Assembly: GCA_022822425.1 (NCBI GenBank)
Contig: JAJEBS010000226.1
Location: forward strand, 1 to 41,560
Length of the DNA: 41,560 bases
Direction: 5' to 3'
Origin: Gemmatimonadota bacterium
GTDB taxonomy: Bacteria; Gemmatimonadota; Gemmatimonadetes; Longimicrobiales; Gaopeijiaceae
The notes beneath the pieces are model-generated. The model saw only the letters and a list, made by a program, of their open reading frames with translations, was not told where the DNA came from and did not search any database. The position numbers were made by a program, and so were the translations under genes. The first letter of the stretch is position 1, and each line of letters opens with the position of its first letter. This document shows, in pieces, positions 29,929-38,831 of this stretch.

Positions 29929-30996
29929 TTACCGCGGCGTGAAGTCCTCGTCCCCGCCCAGGTCGCGCACGAATGCCGCCAGCAGGTTCGCGGCCGCGTC
30001 CAGGTCGCTCGTGCTGACGATCTCGTTGGGCGAGTGCATGTAGCGGTTGGGAACCGATACCAACCCGGTCGGGACGCCGGTGCGAACCAGGTGGATGCCG
30101 TCCGCGTCGGTGCGGGTCGCGCGCGGGGCCGCCTGGATGCTGTAGGAGATGCCTTCGGACTCCGCCACCCGCGTCAGCCGCTCGAACACCACGGGGTGGG
30201 CTGCGGAACCGCGGCTCAGCACCGGGCCGCCCCCCAGCTCGTGCTCGCCCAGCTCCTTCTTGTTGATGGTCGGGGCGTCGGTGCTGAAGGTGACGTCGAC
30301 CACCAGCGCCACATCCGGATCCACGGAGTAGGCGCTGGGGCGGGCGCCGCCCCCGGAATACCCGATCTCCTCCTGTACCGTGGCGACCGCCACCGCGCCG
30401 GCTGAACCGGGGGACTCCGCCAGCCGGCGGAGCGCCTCCAGCACCACGTAGGCGCCGATCCGGTTGTCGATGGCGCGCGAGGCGATGCGGTCGCCGGCCA
30501 GCCGCACCAGGGCCGCGTCGATCACCGCAGGGTCTCCCACGCGCAACCCCAGTTCGCCCGCCGCGTCACGGTCGCCGGCCCCCACGTCGATCCAGAGATC
30601 CCGGACCTTGCTCGCCTTGGTCCGGTCCGATGCCTGCATGAGGTGAATCGGCTTCTTGCCGATGACGCCGGGCACCTCCCCCGCAGCGCCGAGAATGCGC
30701 ACCCGCTGGCCCACGAGCACCTGCGCATCCCATCCGCCGATGGTGTCGAAGTAGAGGAACCCGTCCTTGTCGATGTGGGTGATCTGGAGGCCGATCTCGT
30801 CGACATGCCCCGCCATCATCACCCGCGGCCTGGCGTCGAGATTGACCGCGGCGAAGGAATTGCCCGTCACGTCTGTCCACACCCGGTCGGCGAAGCCCTC
30901 GGCCCGCTGCCGCCAGACCCGCGCGGGCCGGACCTCGAAGCCGGACGGGCCGGGCGCGTTGAGAAGGTGCTCGAGGAAGTCGATCTCCCGGGTCAT
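29929..30996 (-). CDS. M42 family metallo-aminopeptidase
   Basis: I start it at ATG 30996 (MTREIDFLEHLLNAPGPSGF); the frame extends 35 codons upstream into fxsA, but that part does not match. The 355-residue product keeps the two-metal site of M42/M18/M20 peptidases: MMAGHVDEIGLQI, IASRAIDNRIGAYVVLEAL, VATVQEEIGYSGG, VALVVDVTFSTD and YMHSPNEIVS. M42 enzymes are cytoplasmic dodecamers (TET-like) that remove N-terminal residues from peptides. The upstream fxsA gene ends 13 nt before this start, so they are co-transcribed. Confidence 0.92.
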   Translation of the reverse strand: MTREIDFLEHLLNAPGPSGFEVRPARVWRQRAEGFADRVWTDVTGNSFAAVNLDARPRVMMAGHVDEIGLQITHIDKDGFLYFDTIGGWDAQVLVGQRVRILGAAGEVPGVIGKKPIHLMQASDRTKASKVRDLWIDVGAGDRDAAGELGLRVGDPAVIDAALVRLAGDRIASRAIDNRIGAYVVLEALRRLAESPGSAGAVAVATVQEEIGYSGGGARPSAYSVDPDVALVVDVTFSTDAPTINKKELGEHELGGGPVLSRGSAAHPVVFERLTRVAESEGISYSIQAAPRATRTDADGIHLVRTGVPTGLVSVPNRYMHSPNEIVSTSDLDAAANLLAAFVRDLGGDEDFTPR

Positions 30997-31009
30997 CGAT
31001 CCGTTCCGG

Positions 31010-31576
31010 TCATCTGTCGTCCCGTTTCTCAGGTTGGATGATCTCTCCGGGGGCGGGACGGTGTCTGGCCGCCTCGTCAGCGGGCGCCTCCCGGGGCCCA
31101 AATCGTTCGCGCCCGGTCCCGAATCCCCATCCAGACGCCCCGCCAGCGCCCGGATGCATTCCGGCTCCCGGAAACCCTCCCAGGGTTGTCACGCGGATCG
31201 ATCCCTCGGCGACCTGGCGCTCGATGCGCCGCTTCATGCGAGCCTGAATCCAGCGCCGGCTGGGAGGCAGCAGAAGCGCGAAGCCCAGCAGGTCCGTGAG
31301 CAGTCCGGGGGTGAGCAGCACCGCGCCCCCGATGAGGATGCACATTCCGTCCATCAGCGCCCGGCCGGGCACGCCGCCCCTCGCCAGCCGCTCCTGGAAC
31401 GACCACAGCGCCCGCAGCCCCTCCCGGCGCGCGAGCCACGCCCCGGCGACCCCCGTCAGCACGCACAGCGCGAGGGTGGGAAAAAGACCGATCGCGCCTC
31501 CCAGACGGATCAGGAGGAACAGCTCCAGCAGCGGGACCGCCACGAAGATGAGCGCGAGCCTGGACAGTATCGACAT
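31010..31576 (-). CDS. fxsA: FxsA family membrane protein
   Basis: The 188-residue protein starts with a hydrophobic helix (LALIFVAVPLLELFLLIRLG), a second (LFPTLALCVLTGVAGAWLAR, then REGLRALWSFQERLARG) and a third (MCILIGGAVLLTPGLLTDLL, then GFALLLPPSRRWIQ), which is the full FxsA pattern. The C-terminal tail is longer than usual, Gly/Pro/Arg-rich and probably disordered. FxsA was described as a suppressor of phage exclusion by the F plasmid; its general role is unknown. It heads a two-gene unit with the M42 peptidase. Confidence 0.9.
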   Translation of the reverse strand: MSILSRLALIFVAVPLLELFLLIRLGGAIGLFPTLALCVLTGVAGAWLARREGLRALWSFQERLARGGVPGRALMDGMCILIGGAVLLTPGLLTDLLGFALLLPPSRRWIQARMKRRIERQVAEGSIRVTTLGGFPGAGMHPGAGGASGWGFGTGRERFGPREAPADEAARHRPAPGEIIQPEKRDDR

Positions 31577-31799
31577 GGGAAAGCTCTACACCGGCACGGT
31601 GATTCCGGTGCCGGGAACGCCCGCCGAGACCCGAACCCGCGTCAACGCGGCGGCTCCGGGCCGGGCCGACGTCGCGGGAGGGTGGTCGCGCAGCAGCGTC
31701 CGTCCCGGCGCCAACGCCGCCGGGAAATGGTTGCGCGGCAGGCCCCGCATCCCCCGGCGCGCGGCTTGATCGGGAGGCGCGGCTTCGCTTACTTGCCAT

Positions 31800-33089
31800 A
31801 TGGAGCAGACCTACTTCCGGAAGGGGTTCGGCCTGAAGACCCAGGTCAAACCCATCATCGACGCCGAGTACCACTCGCAGCTCGTGGATCGCATCCGGGC
31901 GCGCGGCTACACCGACGTCTTCGGCGACATCACCGTGCGCCTGGCGCAGGAGTTCGGGTTCTGCTACGGGGTCGACCGCGCCATCGACTACGCGTACGAG
32001 ACCGTGACCAAGTTTCCCGGCAGGAACATCTACCTTGTCGGGGAGATCATCCACAACCCGCATGTGAACCAGCGCATGCGCGAGATGGGCATCCGGTTCC
32101 TCTATCCGCGCGAGGACCAGAGCTTCGACTTCTCGCACCTCACGCCCAGGGATGTGGTTCTGATTCCGGCGTTCGGCGTCACGCGGCACGACTTCAGCAC
32201 GCTGCGCGAGATCGGGTGCCTGCTGGTGGATACCACGTGCGGCTCCGTGCTGAACGTGTGGAAACGGGTCGAGCGATACGCGCGCGAGGGCTTCACGGCC
32301 GTCGTCCACGGCAAGTACACGCATGAGGAATCCCGCGCGACCGCGTCCCAGGTCACCCTTTACGACGGCGGCAAGTACCTGATCGTGCGCAACATGGAGG
32401 AGGCGGAGCTGGTGTGCGACTACATCGCGCACCGGCCCGGGAGCCTGTCGGCCGAGGAGTTCGTGGAACACTTCCGCGACAAGGCCACGCCCGGGTTCGA
32501 CCCGGAGTTGGATCTGAGCAAGGTCGGGGTGGCGAACCAGACCACCATGCTGGCCAACGAGTCGCTGGCGATCGCCGCGAGAATTCGCGAGGCGATGGTG
32601 GAGGGAAACGGGGAGGAGTACGCCAGCGAGCGCTTTCGCTCCTTCGACACCATCTGCTCGGCGACGCAGGAGCGGCAGGACGCGGTCGAGGCGATGATGG
32701 CCCCGCCGCCGGATGTCATGATCGTGATCGGCGGCTACAACTCGTCGAACACCAACCATCTGGCCGCCATGTGCCGCGAGTACACCGTGACCTACCACAT
32801 CGAGGATGCGGTGTGCATCGACACGACGACCGGCCTGGTGCGCCACAAGCCCGAACTCGACCCGCACGCCCCGGAGGTGGTCGCCCGCAACTGGCTGCCG
32901 GAGGGTCCCTTCGAGCTGGGCATCACGGCCGGCGCCTCCACTCCGAACAACAAGATCGGAGAGGCGTTGGCGCGCGTGCTGGCGATCCGGGGGGAGCTGC
33001 CGGCGGAGGAAGCGGCCGACCGGCCGGGCAACGGTACACGCGCGCCCAGGGTCCTGCCGCAGGCTCGCGGCCGTTCGGCCTCTCCCTAG
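31800..33089 (+). CDS. ispH: 4-hydroxy-3-methylbut-2-enyl diphosphate reductase IspH, long (plant/cyanobacterial) type
   Basis: The 429-residue protein is an IspH of the larger type found in cyanobacteria and plants, with an N-terminal extension of about 45 residues. The three cluster cysteines are Cys55 (EFGFCYGVDRAI), Cys147 (VDTTCGSVLN) and Cys286 (FDTICSATQERQDA). Active-site segments EIIHNPHVN (His85, His88) and NSSNTNHLA are present. It makes IPP and DMAPP from HMBPP using a [4Fe-4S] cluster, the last step of the MEP pathway. The C-terminal 30 residues are low-complexity. Its stop shares a CTAG with the lpdA stop from the other strand. Confidence 0.95.
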   Translation: MEQTYFRKGFGLKTQVKPIIDAEYHSQLVDRIRARGYTDVFGDITVRLAQEFGFCYGVDRAIDYAYETVTKFPGRNIYLVGEIIHNPHVNQRMREMGIRFLYPREDQSFDFSHLTPRDVVLIPAFGVTRHDFSTLREIGCLLVDTTCGSVLNVWKRVERYAREGFTAVVHGKYTHEESRATASQVTLYDGGKYLIVRNMEEAELVCDYIAHRPGSLSAEEFVEHFRDKATPGFDPELDLSKVGVANQTTMLANESLAIAARIREAMVEGNGEEYASERFRSFDTICSATQERQDAVEAMMAPPPDVMIVIGGYNSSNTNHLAAMCREYTVTYHIEDAVCIDTTTGLVRHKPELDPHAPEVVARNWLPEGPFELGITAGASTPNNKIGEALARVLAIRGELPAEEAADRPGNGTRAPRVLPQARGRSASP

Positions 33090-34495
33090 ATGTGAATCGC
33101 TCTCCCCAGCGCTGACAGCGCCCCTTCCGCCACGGCCTCGGAGAGGGTCGGGTGCGGGTGCATCGCCTTCTCCATCTCCTCGACGGTCGCCTCGAGGTGG
33201 CGTCCCACCACGAACTCGGCGATGAGCTCGGTGGCGCCTGGGCCCACGATGTGCGCGCCCAGAATCTCCGAGTAGCGCGTGTCGCGGATGACCTTCAGGA
33301 ATCCCTCCGAGTCGCCGGCCGCCAGCGCGCGCCCGTTGCCCACCCAGGGGAACCTGCCCACCTCGATGTCGTGGCCGGCCTCCCGGGCCTGGGCCTCGGT
33401 GAGCCCGACGGACGCTACTTCCGGGTGGCAGTAGGTGCAGTTGGGGATGTTGCCGTAGTCGACGGTCCCGTGTCCGGCTCCGGCGATGTGCTCCACCGCC
33501 ACGATGCCCTCGTGTGAACCCTTGTGGGCGAGCAGGGGCGGGCCGGCGCAGTCGCCGATGGCGAAGATGCCGGGCACGCTGGTTTCCATGTGCTCGCTGA
33601 CTTCGACGAAACCGTCGCTGGTAGTGGCCACGCCGGCTCTTTCCAGCCCGATGTCCTCGGTGTTGGGGACGCGCCCGACCGCCGAAAGGACGTAGTCGGC
33701 TTCGAGAACGCCTTCCTCGCCGTCGCCGTCGGCGACCGTCAGCCGGACGCCGCCGTCGTGGATTTCGGTGTTCCGGAGGCTCGTGCCCGTCAGGATCTTC
33801 ATCCCGCGCCGCCTGTAGCTCTTCGCCACGGCCTCCGAGACCTCTTCATCCTCCACCGGAAGAATGCGGTCGAGCATCTCGACCACGGTGACCTTCGAGC
33901 CGTAGGCGGCGTAGATGTCCGCGAACTCGATGCCCACCGCGCCCGCGCCCACGATCACCAGGTGCCCGGGGGCGTCGGACTGGAAGAGAGCGTGCGTCGA
34001 CGACCAGACGCGCTCGCCGTCGATGACGAGGACGGGGATGTCGCGGGGCCGGGAGCCGGTGGCGATGATGACGTTGCGTCCGTGGTAGCGCTGCGATTCA
34101 CCGTCCTCGCCCCGAACCTCGACGGTGCCTCCGCCGGCCAGCCGGCCGTAGCCCTTGATGTGGGCAACGCCGTTTTTCCTGAAGAGATGGCCGATGCCGC
34201 GCACCAGCCGCGAGGCGACGTTGCGGCTGCGTTTCTGGGCGGGACCCAGATCCACCCCCATCTCGCCCAGCATGATGCCGTGCTGTTTCGCCTTCTTCAG
34301 CTGGCCGACCAGCAGCGCGCTCGAGAGCAGGGCCTTGGTGGGAATGCAGCCCACGTTCAGGCACACCCCGCCCAGTTCGTCGTACTCGACGCAGGCGGCG
34401 CTCAGCCCGAGTTGGGCCGCGCGGATGGCCGCGACGTAGCCGCCCGGGCCGCTGCCGATGACGATCACGTCGAAATTCGTTTCGGCGTCGGTCAC
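33086..34495 (-). CDS. lpdA: Dihydrolipoyl dehydrogenase (E3)
   Basis: The 469-residue flavoenzyme has the FAD motif VIVIGSGPGGYVAAIRAAQL, the redox-active disulfide GGVCLNVGCIPTK (Cys45, Cys50), a second NAD-binding motif IVGAGAVGIEFADIYAAYG, and the C-terminal His-Glu dyad HPHPTLSEAV. It reoxidises dihydrolipoyl groups of 2-oxoacid dehydrogenase complexes and the glycine cleavage system with NAD. No E1 or E2 genes are next to it. The final stop overlaps the ispH stop on the opposite strand. Confidence 0.96.
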   Translation of the reverse strand: MTDAETNFDVIVIGSGPGGYVAAIRAAQLGLSAACVEYDELGGVCLNVGCIPTKALLSSALLVGQLKKAKQHGIMLGEMGVDLGPAQKRSRNVASRLVRGIGHLFRKNGVAHIKGYGRLAGGGTVEVRGEDGESQRYHGRNVIIATGSRPRDIPVLVIDGERVWSSTHALFQSDAPGHLVIVGAGAVGIEFADIYAAYGSKVTVVEMLDRILPVEDEEVSEAVAKSYRRRGMKILTGTSLRNTEIHDGGVRLTVADGDGEEGVLEADYVLSAVGRVPNTEDIGLERAGVATTSDGFVEVSEHMETSVPGIFAIGDCAGPPLLAHKGSHEGIVAVEHIAGAGHGTVDYGNIPNCTYCHPEVASVGLTEAQAREAGHDIEVGRFPWVGNGRALAAGDSEGFLKVIRDTRYSEILGAHIVGPGATELIAEFVVGRHLEATVEEMEKAMHPHPTLSEAVAEGALSALGRAIHI

Positions 34496-34598
34496 TTCTT
34501 CACCTCCGATTCAGTGCGGGAACCCCGAGAAGTGTAGGGGAGCCGGTGCGGGTTGCAACCCCCGTGCCGGGCTTCTTTGTGCGTTGCCACGGGCTTGT

Positions 34599-34604
34599 TA
34601 TATT
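34599..34604 (+). promoter_or_regulatory. Probable -10 box of tRNA-Pro
   Basis: TATATT lies 10 nt before the tRNA 5' end, a good -10 in otherwise GC-rich DNA. A weak -35 candidate (TTGTGC at 34577-34582) sits 16 nt upstream of it. Transcription would begin near 34611, at or just before the tRNA. Confidence 0.5.
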
Positions 34605-34614
34605 GCGCGTTCTT

Positions 34615-34688
34615 CGGGACGTGGCGCAGTCCGGTAGCGCACCTGAATGGGGTTCAGGGGGTCGCCGGTTCGAATCCGGCCGTCCCGA
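34615..34688 (+). tRNA. tRNA-Pro (anticodon GGG)
   Basis: The cloverleaf folds fully: acceptor CGGGACG (34615-34621) with CGTCCCG (34681-34687) and discriminator A34688. The D-arm is GCGC-AGTCCGGTA-GCGC. The anticodon arm is CCTGA-ATGGGGT-TCAGG, loop anticodon GGG (reads CCC and CCU). The T-arm is GCCGG-TTCGAAT-CCGGC. CCA is not encoded. It is 74 nt long. Confidence 0.96.
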
Positions 34689-34746
34689 TTATTAGGGTTA
34701 AGAGTGTCGCGGACACGACGTTACCTCGTCCGGCAAGGAGCGCCTC

Positions 34747-36561
34747 ATGCGGCTGCACCTGAGTGTTCTCCCGGCTTTTCTCGCCTTGTACCTCGGATCG
34801 CCCGCCCTGTCCCTGGTGGGCAATCCCCCTCCCGCCCAGGCCGGCGCGGGCGCGGTTGCGGTCGGCTTCAGCCATGTCTGCACCCTTGGAGGGGACGGAG
34901 CGGCGAGCTGCCGGGGCACCAACACCTACGGGCAACTGGGCGATGGCGGCACCGCCGACCGCGCCGAGCCGGCCCCGGTGTCCGGCGGTTTGAGCTTCCA
35001 GTCGATCTCGGTCGGGCACGGGCACGCCTGCGGGGTGACGGCCGACGGCGCCGTCCACTGCTGGGGCCGAAACGCGTACGGGGAGCTGGGTGACGGCTCC
35101 ACCACCGACCGCGCCGAACCGGTGCGCGCCGCGGGGGACATGACCTTCGCGGCGGTGGCGGCGGGCACCAACCACACCTGCGCGCTGACCGGCGACGGCG
35201 AGGCGTACTGCTGGGGGTTGAACAGTTCGGCGCAGCTGGGCGTGGCGGCGGGCACCCCGAGCCTCGAGCCGGTCCGGGTTCCGGTGGACACCGAGTTCGA
35301 GTCCATCACCGCCGGCGTCGACCACACCTGCGCGCTGGCCGGGAACGGACGGGCCAGCTGCTGGGGCTCGAACGACATGGGCGAACTCGGCGACAGCACC
35401 CGCGCCCTGGGCTCGGCGCAGCCGGGCGAGGTGGATGGCCCGAGATACGACGTGCTCTCCGCCGGCAGCAACCGCACCTGCGGGGTCACCGGCGGCGGCG
35501 ACGCGTACTGCTGGGGCAACAACAACTACGGCGTGCTGGGCGACGGCACCGAGGAGCGCCGGGCAGGCCCCACCGAGGTGGCCGGCGGACATGACTTCTC
35601 GACCATCACGGCCGGCGGCGTGCACACCTGCGCGCTGGACGACGACGGCGAGGCGTACTGCTGGGGCCTGAACACTTTCGGCCAGCTGGGCGATGGTTCG
35701 ACCACCGAGCGGCTGGAGCCGGTCGCGGTCGCGGGCGGACACACCTTCGAGTCGATCTCGGCGGGCAACTACGGCACCTGCGCGCTGACCGCCGCCGGCG
35801 AGGTCTACTGCTGGGGCCGGGTGGCCGGGATGGGAGGCTACGAGGAGGGCGAGGGGATGGACACCGAGCCCACGCTGGTGGGCGGCGAGCCGCCCTCCGG
35901 CGAGACCGGCTCCGCGGGAACCTCGGACGCCGCCGGCGATGGCAATTGGGCCGCGCTGGCAGCACCCCTCGGCGCCCTCTCGGCGCAGACCCCCGTGCGC
36001 ACGGTCCAGCCCGGAGCTCCGGGCGAGAGCACGCGCGTGCTCGAACCGGGCGAACTCGACGGCACCGAACTCCCCCCGCACACGGAAGCCGATCTGCGCT
36101 TCATGCGCGGGATGATCCCGCATCACGCCCAGGCGCTGGAGATGGTGGAGCTGCTCCGCGACCGCACCTCGAACCCGCGGCTGCACCGGCTGGCCCTGCG
36201 CATCGAGATCTCTCAGGAGGACGAAATCGCGATGATGCAGCGCTGGTTGCGCGACCGGGGCGAGGACGCCCCCGGCGGCATGGCGCACCACGGACACGAC
36301 GGCATGATGGAGGTCATGCCGGGGATGCTCACGCCGGAACAGATGACGCAGCTCACGGAGGCGCGCGAAGCCGAATTCGACCGCCTCTTCCTGGAGTTCA
36401 TGATCAGCCACCACGAGGGCGCGCTGGTCATGGTCCAGGAGCTGTTCGCGAGTCCGGGCGCGGGGCAGGGATCCGCCATCTACCACTTCGCGTCGGATGT
36501 GGAGGCGGACCAGGAGATGGAGATCCGGCGCATGCGCGCGCTGCTGGAGAGCAGCGGCTGA
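34747..36561 (+). CDS. Exported RCC1-repeat beta-propeller fused to DUF305
   Basis: The 604-residue protein starts at ATG 34747 behind AAGGAG, with an N-terminal signal peptide (cleavage after PAQA or nearby). Residues about 37-375 contain seven RCC1-type repeats of 50 residues, each with a paired Cys motif: HTCALTGDGEAYCWG, then QLGDGSTT and SISAG, which fits a closed seven-bladed propeller with a possible disulfide in each blade. After a low-complexity linker, residues about 435-604 form a DUF305 domain with two MIPHHAQALEM / MISHHEGALVM His-His motifs, that are proposed metal or copper ligands, and a His/Met-rich segment (MAHHGHDGMM). DUF305 is periplasmic. RCC1 propellers usually bind proteins. 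The combination is unusual; function unknown. Confidence 0.88.
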   Translation: MRLHLSVLPAFLALYLGSPALSLVGNPPPAQAGAGAVAVGFSHVCTLGGDGAASCRGTNTYGQLGDGGTADRAEPAPVSGGLSFQSISVGHGHACGVTADGAVHCWGRNAYGELGDGSTTDRAEPVRAAGDMTFAAVAAGTNHTCALTGDGEAYCWGLNSSAQLGVAAGTPSLEPVRVPVDTEFESITAGVDHTCALAGNGRASCWGSNDMGELGDSTRALGSAQPGEVDGPRYDVLSAGSNRTCGVTGGGDAYCWGNNNYGVLGDGTEERRAGPTEVAGGHDFSTITAGGVHTCALDDDGEAYCWGLNTFGQLGDGSTTERLEPVAVAGGHTFESISAGNYGTCALTAAGEVYCWGRVAGMGGYEEGEGMDTEPTLVGGEPPSGETGSAGTSDAAGDGNWAALAAPLGALSAQTPVRTVQPGAPGESTRVLEPGELDGTELPPHTEADLRFMRGMIPHHAQALEMVELLRDRTSNPRLHRLALRIEISQEDEIAMMQRWLRDRGEDAPGGMAHHGHDGMMEVMPGMLTPEQMTQLTEAREAEFDRLFLEFMISHHEGALVMVQELFASPGAGQGSAIYHFASDVEADQEMEIRRMRALLESSG

Positions 36562-36622
36562 CGTACTCACCCCGCGCCGCCCGACTCGGAGCGGGCGCGG
36601 AACCCGACGGGAGAAGGGGACG

Positions 36623-38518
36623 ATGAAGAAGCGGCTTCAGATCGATCGAGGACCGATGGGGATGCGCACGTTGTGGATGGGCATCGTGCTTGTGGCGCTG
36701 GCGCTGCCGGCGTTCGCGTCCGCCCAGGCCGTTCCGCCCGGTCAGCCACGGCCCGAGGAGCTCGCGGAGGTGCGCACCGACTCGCTCGCCGAGCCCGCGC
36801 TTCCCGCCTTCGACTGGGACATCCTCGATCCGCGGGTGAACCTGGCGGCGGGCTGGCTCGACGCCGAGAGCGCCATCCGGAACCTGGAGCTGGTGGCGAC
36901 GACGCCACGTCCGGAGGGCTTCTTCAACCCTGAGACGCCACGCCAGGGGGCGGGGTTCTCCAACACCGACCTCGCCTTCCAGGGGAATTACCTCTTCCAG
37001 GGCAACTACAACGGCTTCCAGGTCTACGACATCTCCGACCCCGGCAACATCGAGCTGCACGTGGCGGTCGTGTGTCCGGGCGGGCAGGGCGACGTGTCCA
37101 TCTACGGGGACCTGCTGTTCATGTCCGCGCAGGAGACCCGCGGCCGCCTCGACTGCGGCACCGAGGGCGTCCAGGACAGCGTGAGCGTGGAGCGCTTCCG
37201 CGGGGTGCGCATCTTCGACCTGTCGAACCTGGAGGCGCCCCGGCAGGTGGCGGCCGTCCAGACCTGCCGCGGTTCGCACACGCACACAGTGGTCACCGAC
37301 CCGAATGACGGCGAGAACGTCTACGTCTACGTCTCCGGAACGTCGGGAGTGCGTCCGGCGGACGAGCTTCCCGGGTGCTCGGGGCTGCCCCCGGAGGAAG
37401 ATCCCAACACCGCGTATTTCCGCATCGAGGTGATCCAGGTGCCGCTGGCAAACCCCGAAGACGCCCGCATCGTCAACATGCCGCGCATCTTCGCGGACCC
37501 CGAGACCGGCGAATACGGCGGCCTCTGGCAGGGCGGCGACCACGGCGAGGGCACTCAGGAATCCCGTCTCACCAACCAGTGCCACGACATCACGGTGTTC
37601 CCCGACATCGGGCTCGCCGCCGGGGCGTGCGCCGGGAACGGCATCCTGCTCGACATCTCCGACCCGGTAAACCCGGTGCGCCTCGACGAGGTGGTCGACC
37701 CCAACTTCGCCTACTGGCACTCCGCCACCTTCAACAACGACGGCACCAAGATCCTCTTCACCGACGAGTGGGGCGGAGGAGGCCAGCCCCGCTGCCGCTC
37801 CACCGATCCGCCCGACTGGGGCGCGAACGCCATCTTCGACATCGTCGACGGACAGATGGAGCTCGCCGGCTACTACAAGCTGCCGGTGCCGCAAAGCGAG
37901 CTGGAGAACTGCGTGGCCCACAACGGCGCCATCATCCCGGTGCCCGGACGCGACATCATGGTGCAGGCGTGGTACCAGGGCGGCCTGTCGATGCTCGACT
38001 TCACCGACGCATCCGACCCGGTTGAGATCGCCTTCTTCGACCGCGGCCCGCTGAGCGAGGACGAGATGTTCACGGGCGGCTACTGGTCCACCTACTGGAA
38101 CAACGGCTTCATCTACGGCGCCGAGATCACGCGCGGGCTCGACATCTTCCGGCTGAGCCCCAGCGAGCATCTGTCCCGGAACGAGATCGACGCAGCCAAC
38201 ATGGTTCAGGTCGAAGAGTTCAACGCGCAGCTCCAGCCGATGTTCACCTGGCCCGCCCATCCCGCCGTCGCGGGGTCGTACCTCGACCAGCTGGAGCGCG
38301 CCGGCGACATCCAGCCCTCGTTGCTGCGGAGATCGCGAGACGTGCTTTCGGCCGCCGCGTCATCCCCGAGCGCCGACGTGGCCGCGCAGTTGAGAGAGAC
38401 CGCAGCCACGCTGGACGCGAACGCCGACGAGGTCAATGCGGGCGAGCGCCTGGGCGACGCGCCCCGACAGCGCTGGCTCGCACAGGCGATGCGGGAACTG
38501 GCGGCGTCGATGGATTGA
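36623..38518 (+). CDS. Secreted LVIVD-repeat beta-propeller protein
   Basis: I choose ATG 36623, after GAGAAGGGG, because it starts a basic region and hydrophobic signal (LWMGIVLVALALPAFASAQA). The 631-residue product has LVIVD-type repeats: NYNGFQVYDISDPGNIELHV, RGVRIFDLSNLEAPRQVA, GILLDISDPVNPVRL and GLSMLDFTDASDPVEIAFF. His-rich motifs SHTHTV, WHSATF and CHDITVF recur at blade edges and might bind metal. The C-terminal ~100 residues are helical. LVIVD proteins are extracellular propellers of unknown function. The 61-nt gap from the RCC1 gene suggests an operon. Confidence 0.88.
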   Translation: MKKRLQIDRGPMGMRTLWMGIVLVALALPAFASAQAVPPGQPRPEELAEVRTDSLAEPALPAFDWDILDPRVNLAAGWLDAESAIRNLELVATTPRPEGFFNPETPRQGAGFSNTDLAFQGNYLFQGNYNGFQVYDISDPGNIELHVAVVCPGGQGDVSIYGDLLFMSAQETRGRLDCGTEGVQDSVSVERFRGVRIFDLSNLEAPRQVAAVQTCRGSHTHTVVTDPNDGENVYVYVSGTSGVRPADELPGCSGLPPEEDPNTAYFRIEVIQVPLANPEDARIVNMPRIFADPETGEYGGLWQGGDHGEGTQESRLTNQCHDITVFPDIGLAAGACAGNGILLDISDPVNPVRLDEVVDPNFAYWHSATFNNDGTKILFTDEWGGGGQPRCRSTDPPDWGANAIFDIVDGQMELAGYYKLPVPQSELENCVAHNGAIIPVPGRDIMVQAWYQGGLSMLDFTDASDPVEIAFFDRGPLSEDEMFTGGYWSTYWNNGFIYGAEITRGLDIFRLSPSEHLSRNEIDAANMVQVEEFNAQLQPMFTWPAHPAVAGSYLDQLERAGDIQPSLLRRSRDVLSAAASSPSADVAAQLRETAATLDANADEVNAGERLGDAPRQRWLAQAMRELAASMD

Positions 38519-38519
38519 C

Positions 38520-38780
38520 ATGAAGCAGATCGCCACCACGAGGTTGTCATCAAAGGGCCAGGTCGTAATCCCGGAAGCCATCCGCCGGAGACTTGGCCCG
38601 GAGTCCGGGACGGAGTTCGTGGTGCTCGGGGAGGATGGCACGGTCATGCTCAAGGTGATCGACGCGCCCTCGATGCGCGATTTCGATGACATCGTCGCGC
38701 GAGCACGCGAGGGAGCGCGGCGTGCCGGCCTCAGGCAGTCGGACATTGCCGCAGCGATCCGCGCCGTACGATCGGCGTGA
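38520..38780 (+). CDS. AbrB/MazE-type (SpoVT-AbrB domain) antitoxin-like regulator
   Basis: ATG 38520 lies just after the stop of the LVIVD gene. The 86-residue protein starts with a swapped-hairpin AbrB fold: TTRLSSKGQVVIPEAIRRRL, then LGPESGTEFVVLGEDGTVML. The C-terminal tail (FDDIVARAREGARRAGLRQS) is the usual partner-binding part of VapB/MazE antitoxins. A PIN-domain or MazF toxin would be expected just downstream, but the next frame is an FG-GAP lipoprotein. It may act alone as a regulator, or its toxin was lost. Confidence 0.85.
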   Translation: MKQIATTRLSSKGQVVIPEAIRRRLGPESGTEFVVLGEDGTVMLKVIDAPSMRDFDDIVARAREGARRAGLRQSDIAAAIRAVRSA

Positions 38781-38831
38781 AGGCCCGGGCCAGGACCGAG
38801 TGGATGGATGCGAGAGCACCAACGGCGGTCG

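Noticed and set aside
31575-31769. A 64-codon frame starting across the fxsA start
   Set aside because: No ribosome-binding site and Arg/Pro/Gly-rich sequence; it most likely is the untranslated region between divergent fxsA and ispH.
34615-34760. tRNA-Pro as an integration site for a mobile element
   Set aside because: No integrase or duplicated tRNA 3' end is seen in the window.
34860-35820. Regular 150-bp repeats that could be taken for an array
   Set aside because: They are in-frame protein repeats of the RCC1 domain, with no short repeat-spacer alternation as in CRISPR.
36428-38260. A 610-residue frame antisense to the LVIVD gene
   Set aside because: Shadow; biased composition and no start signal.
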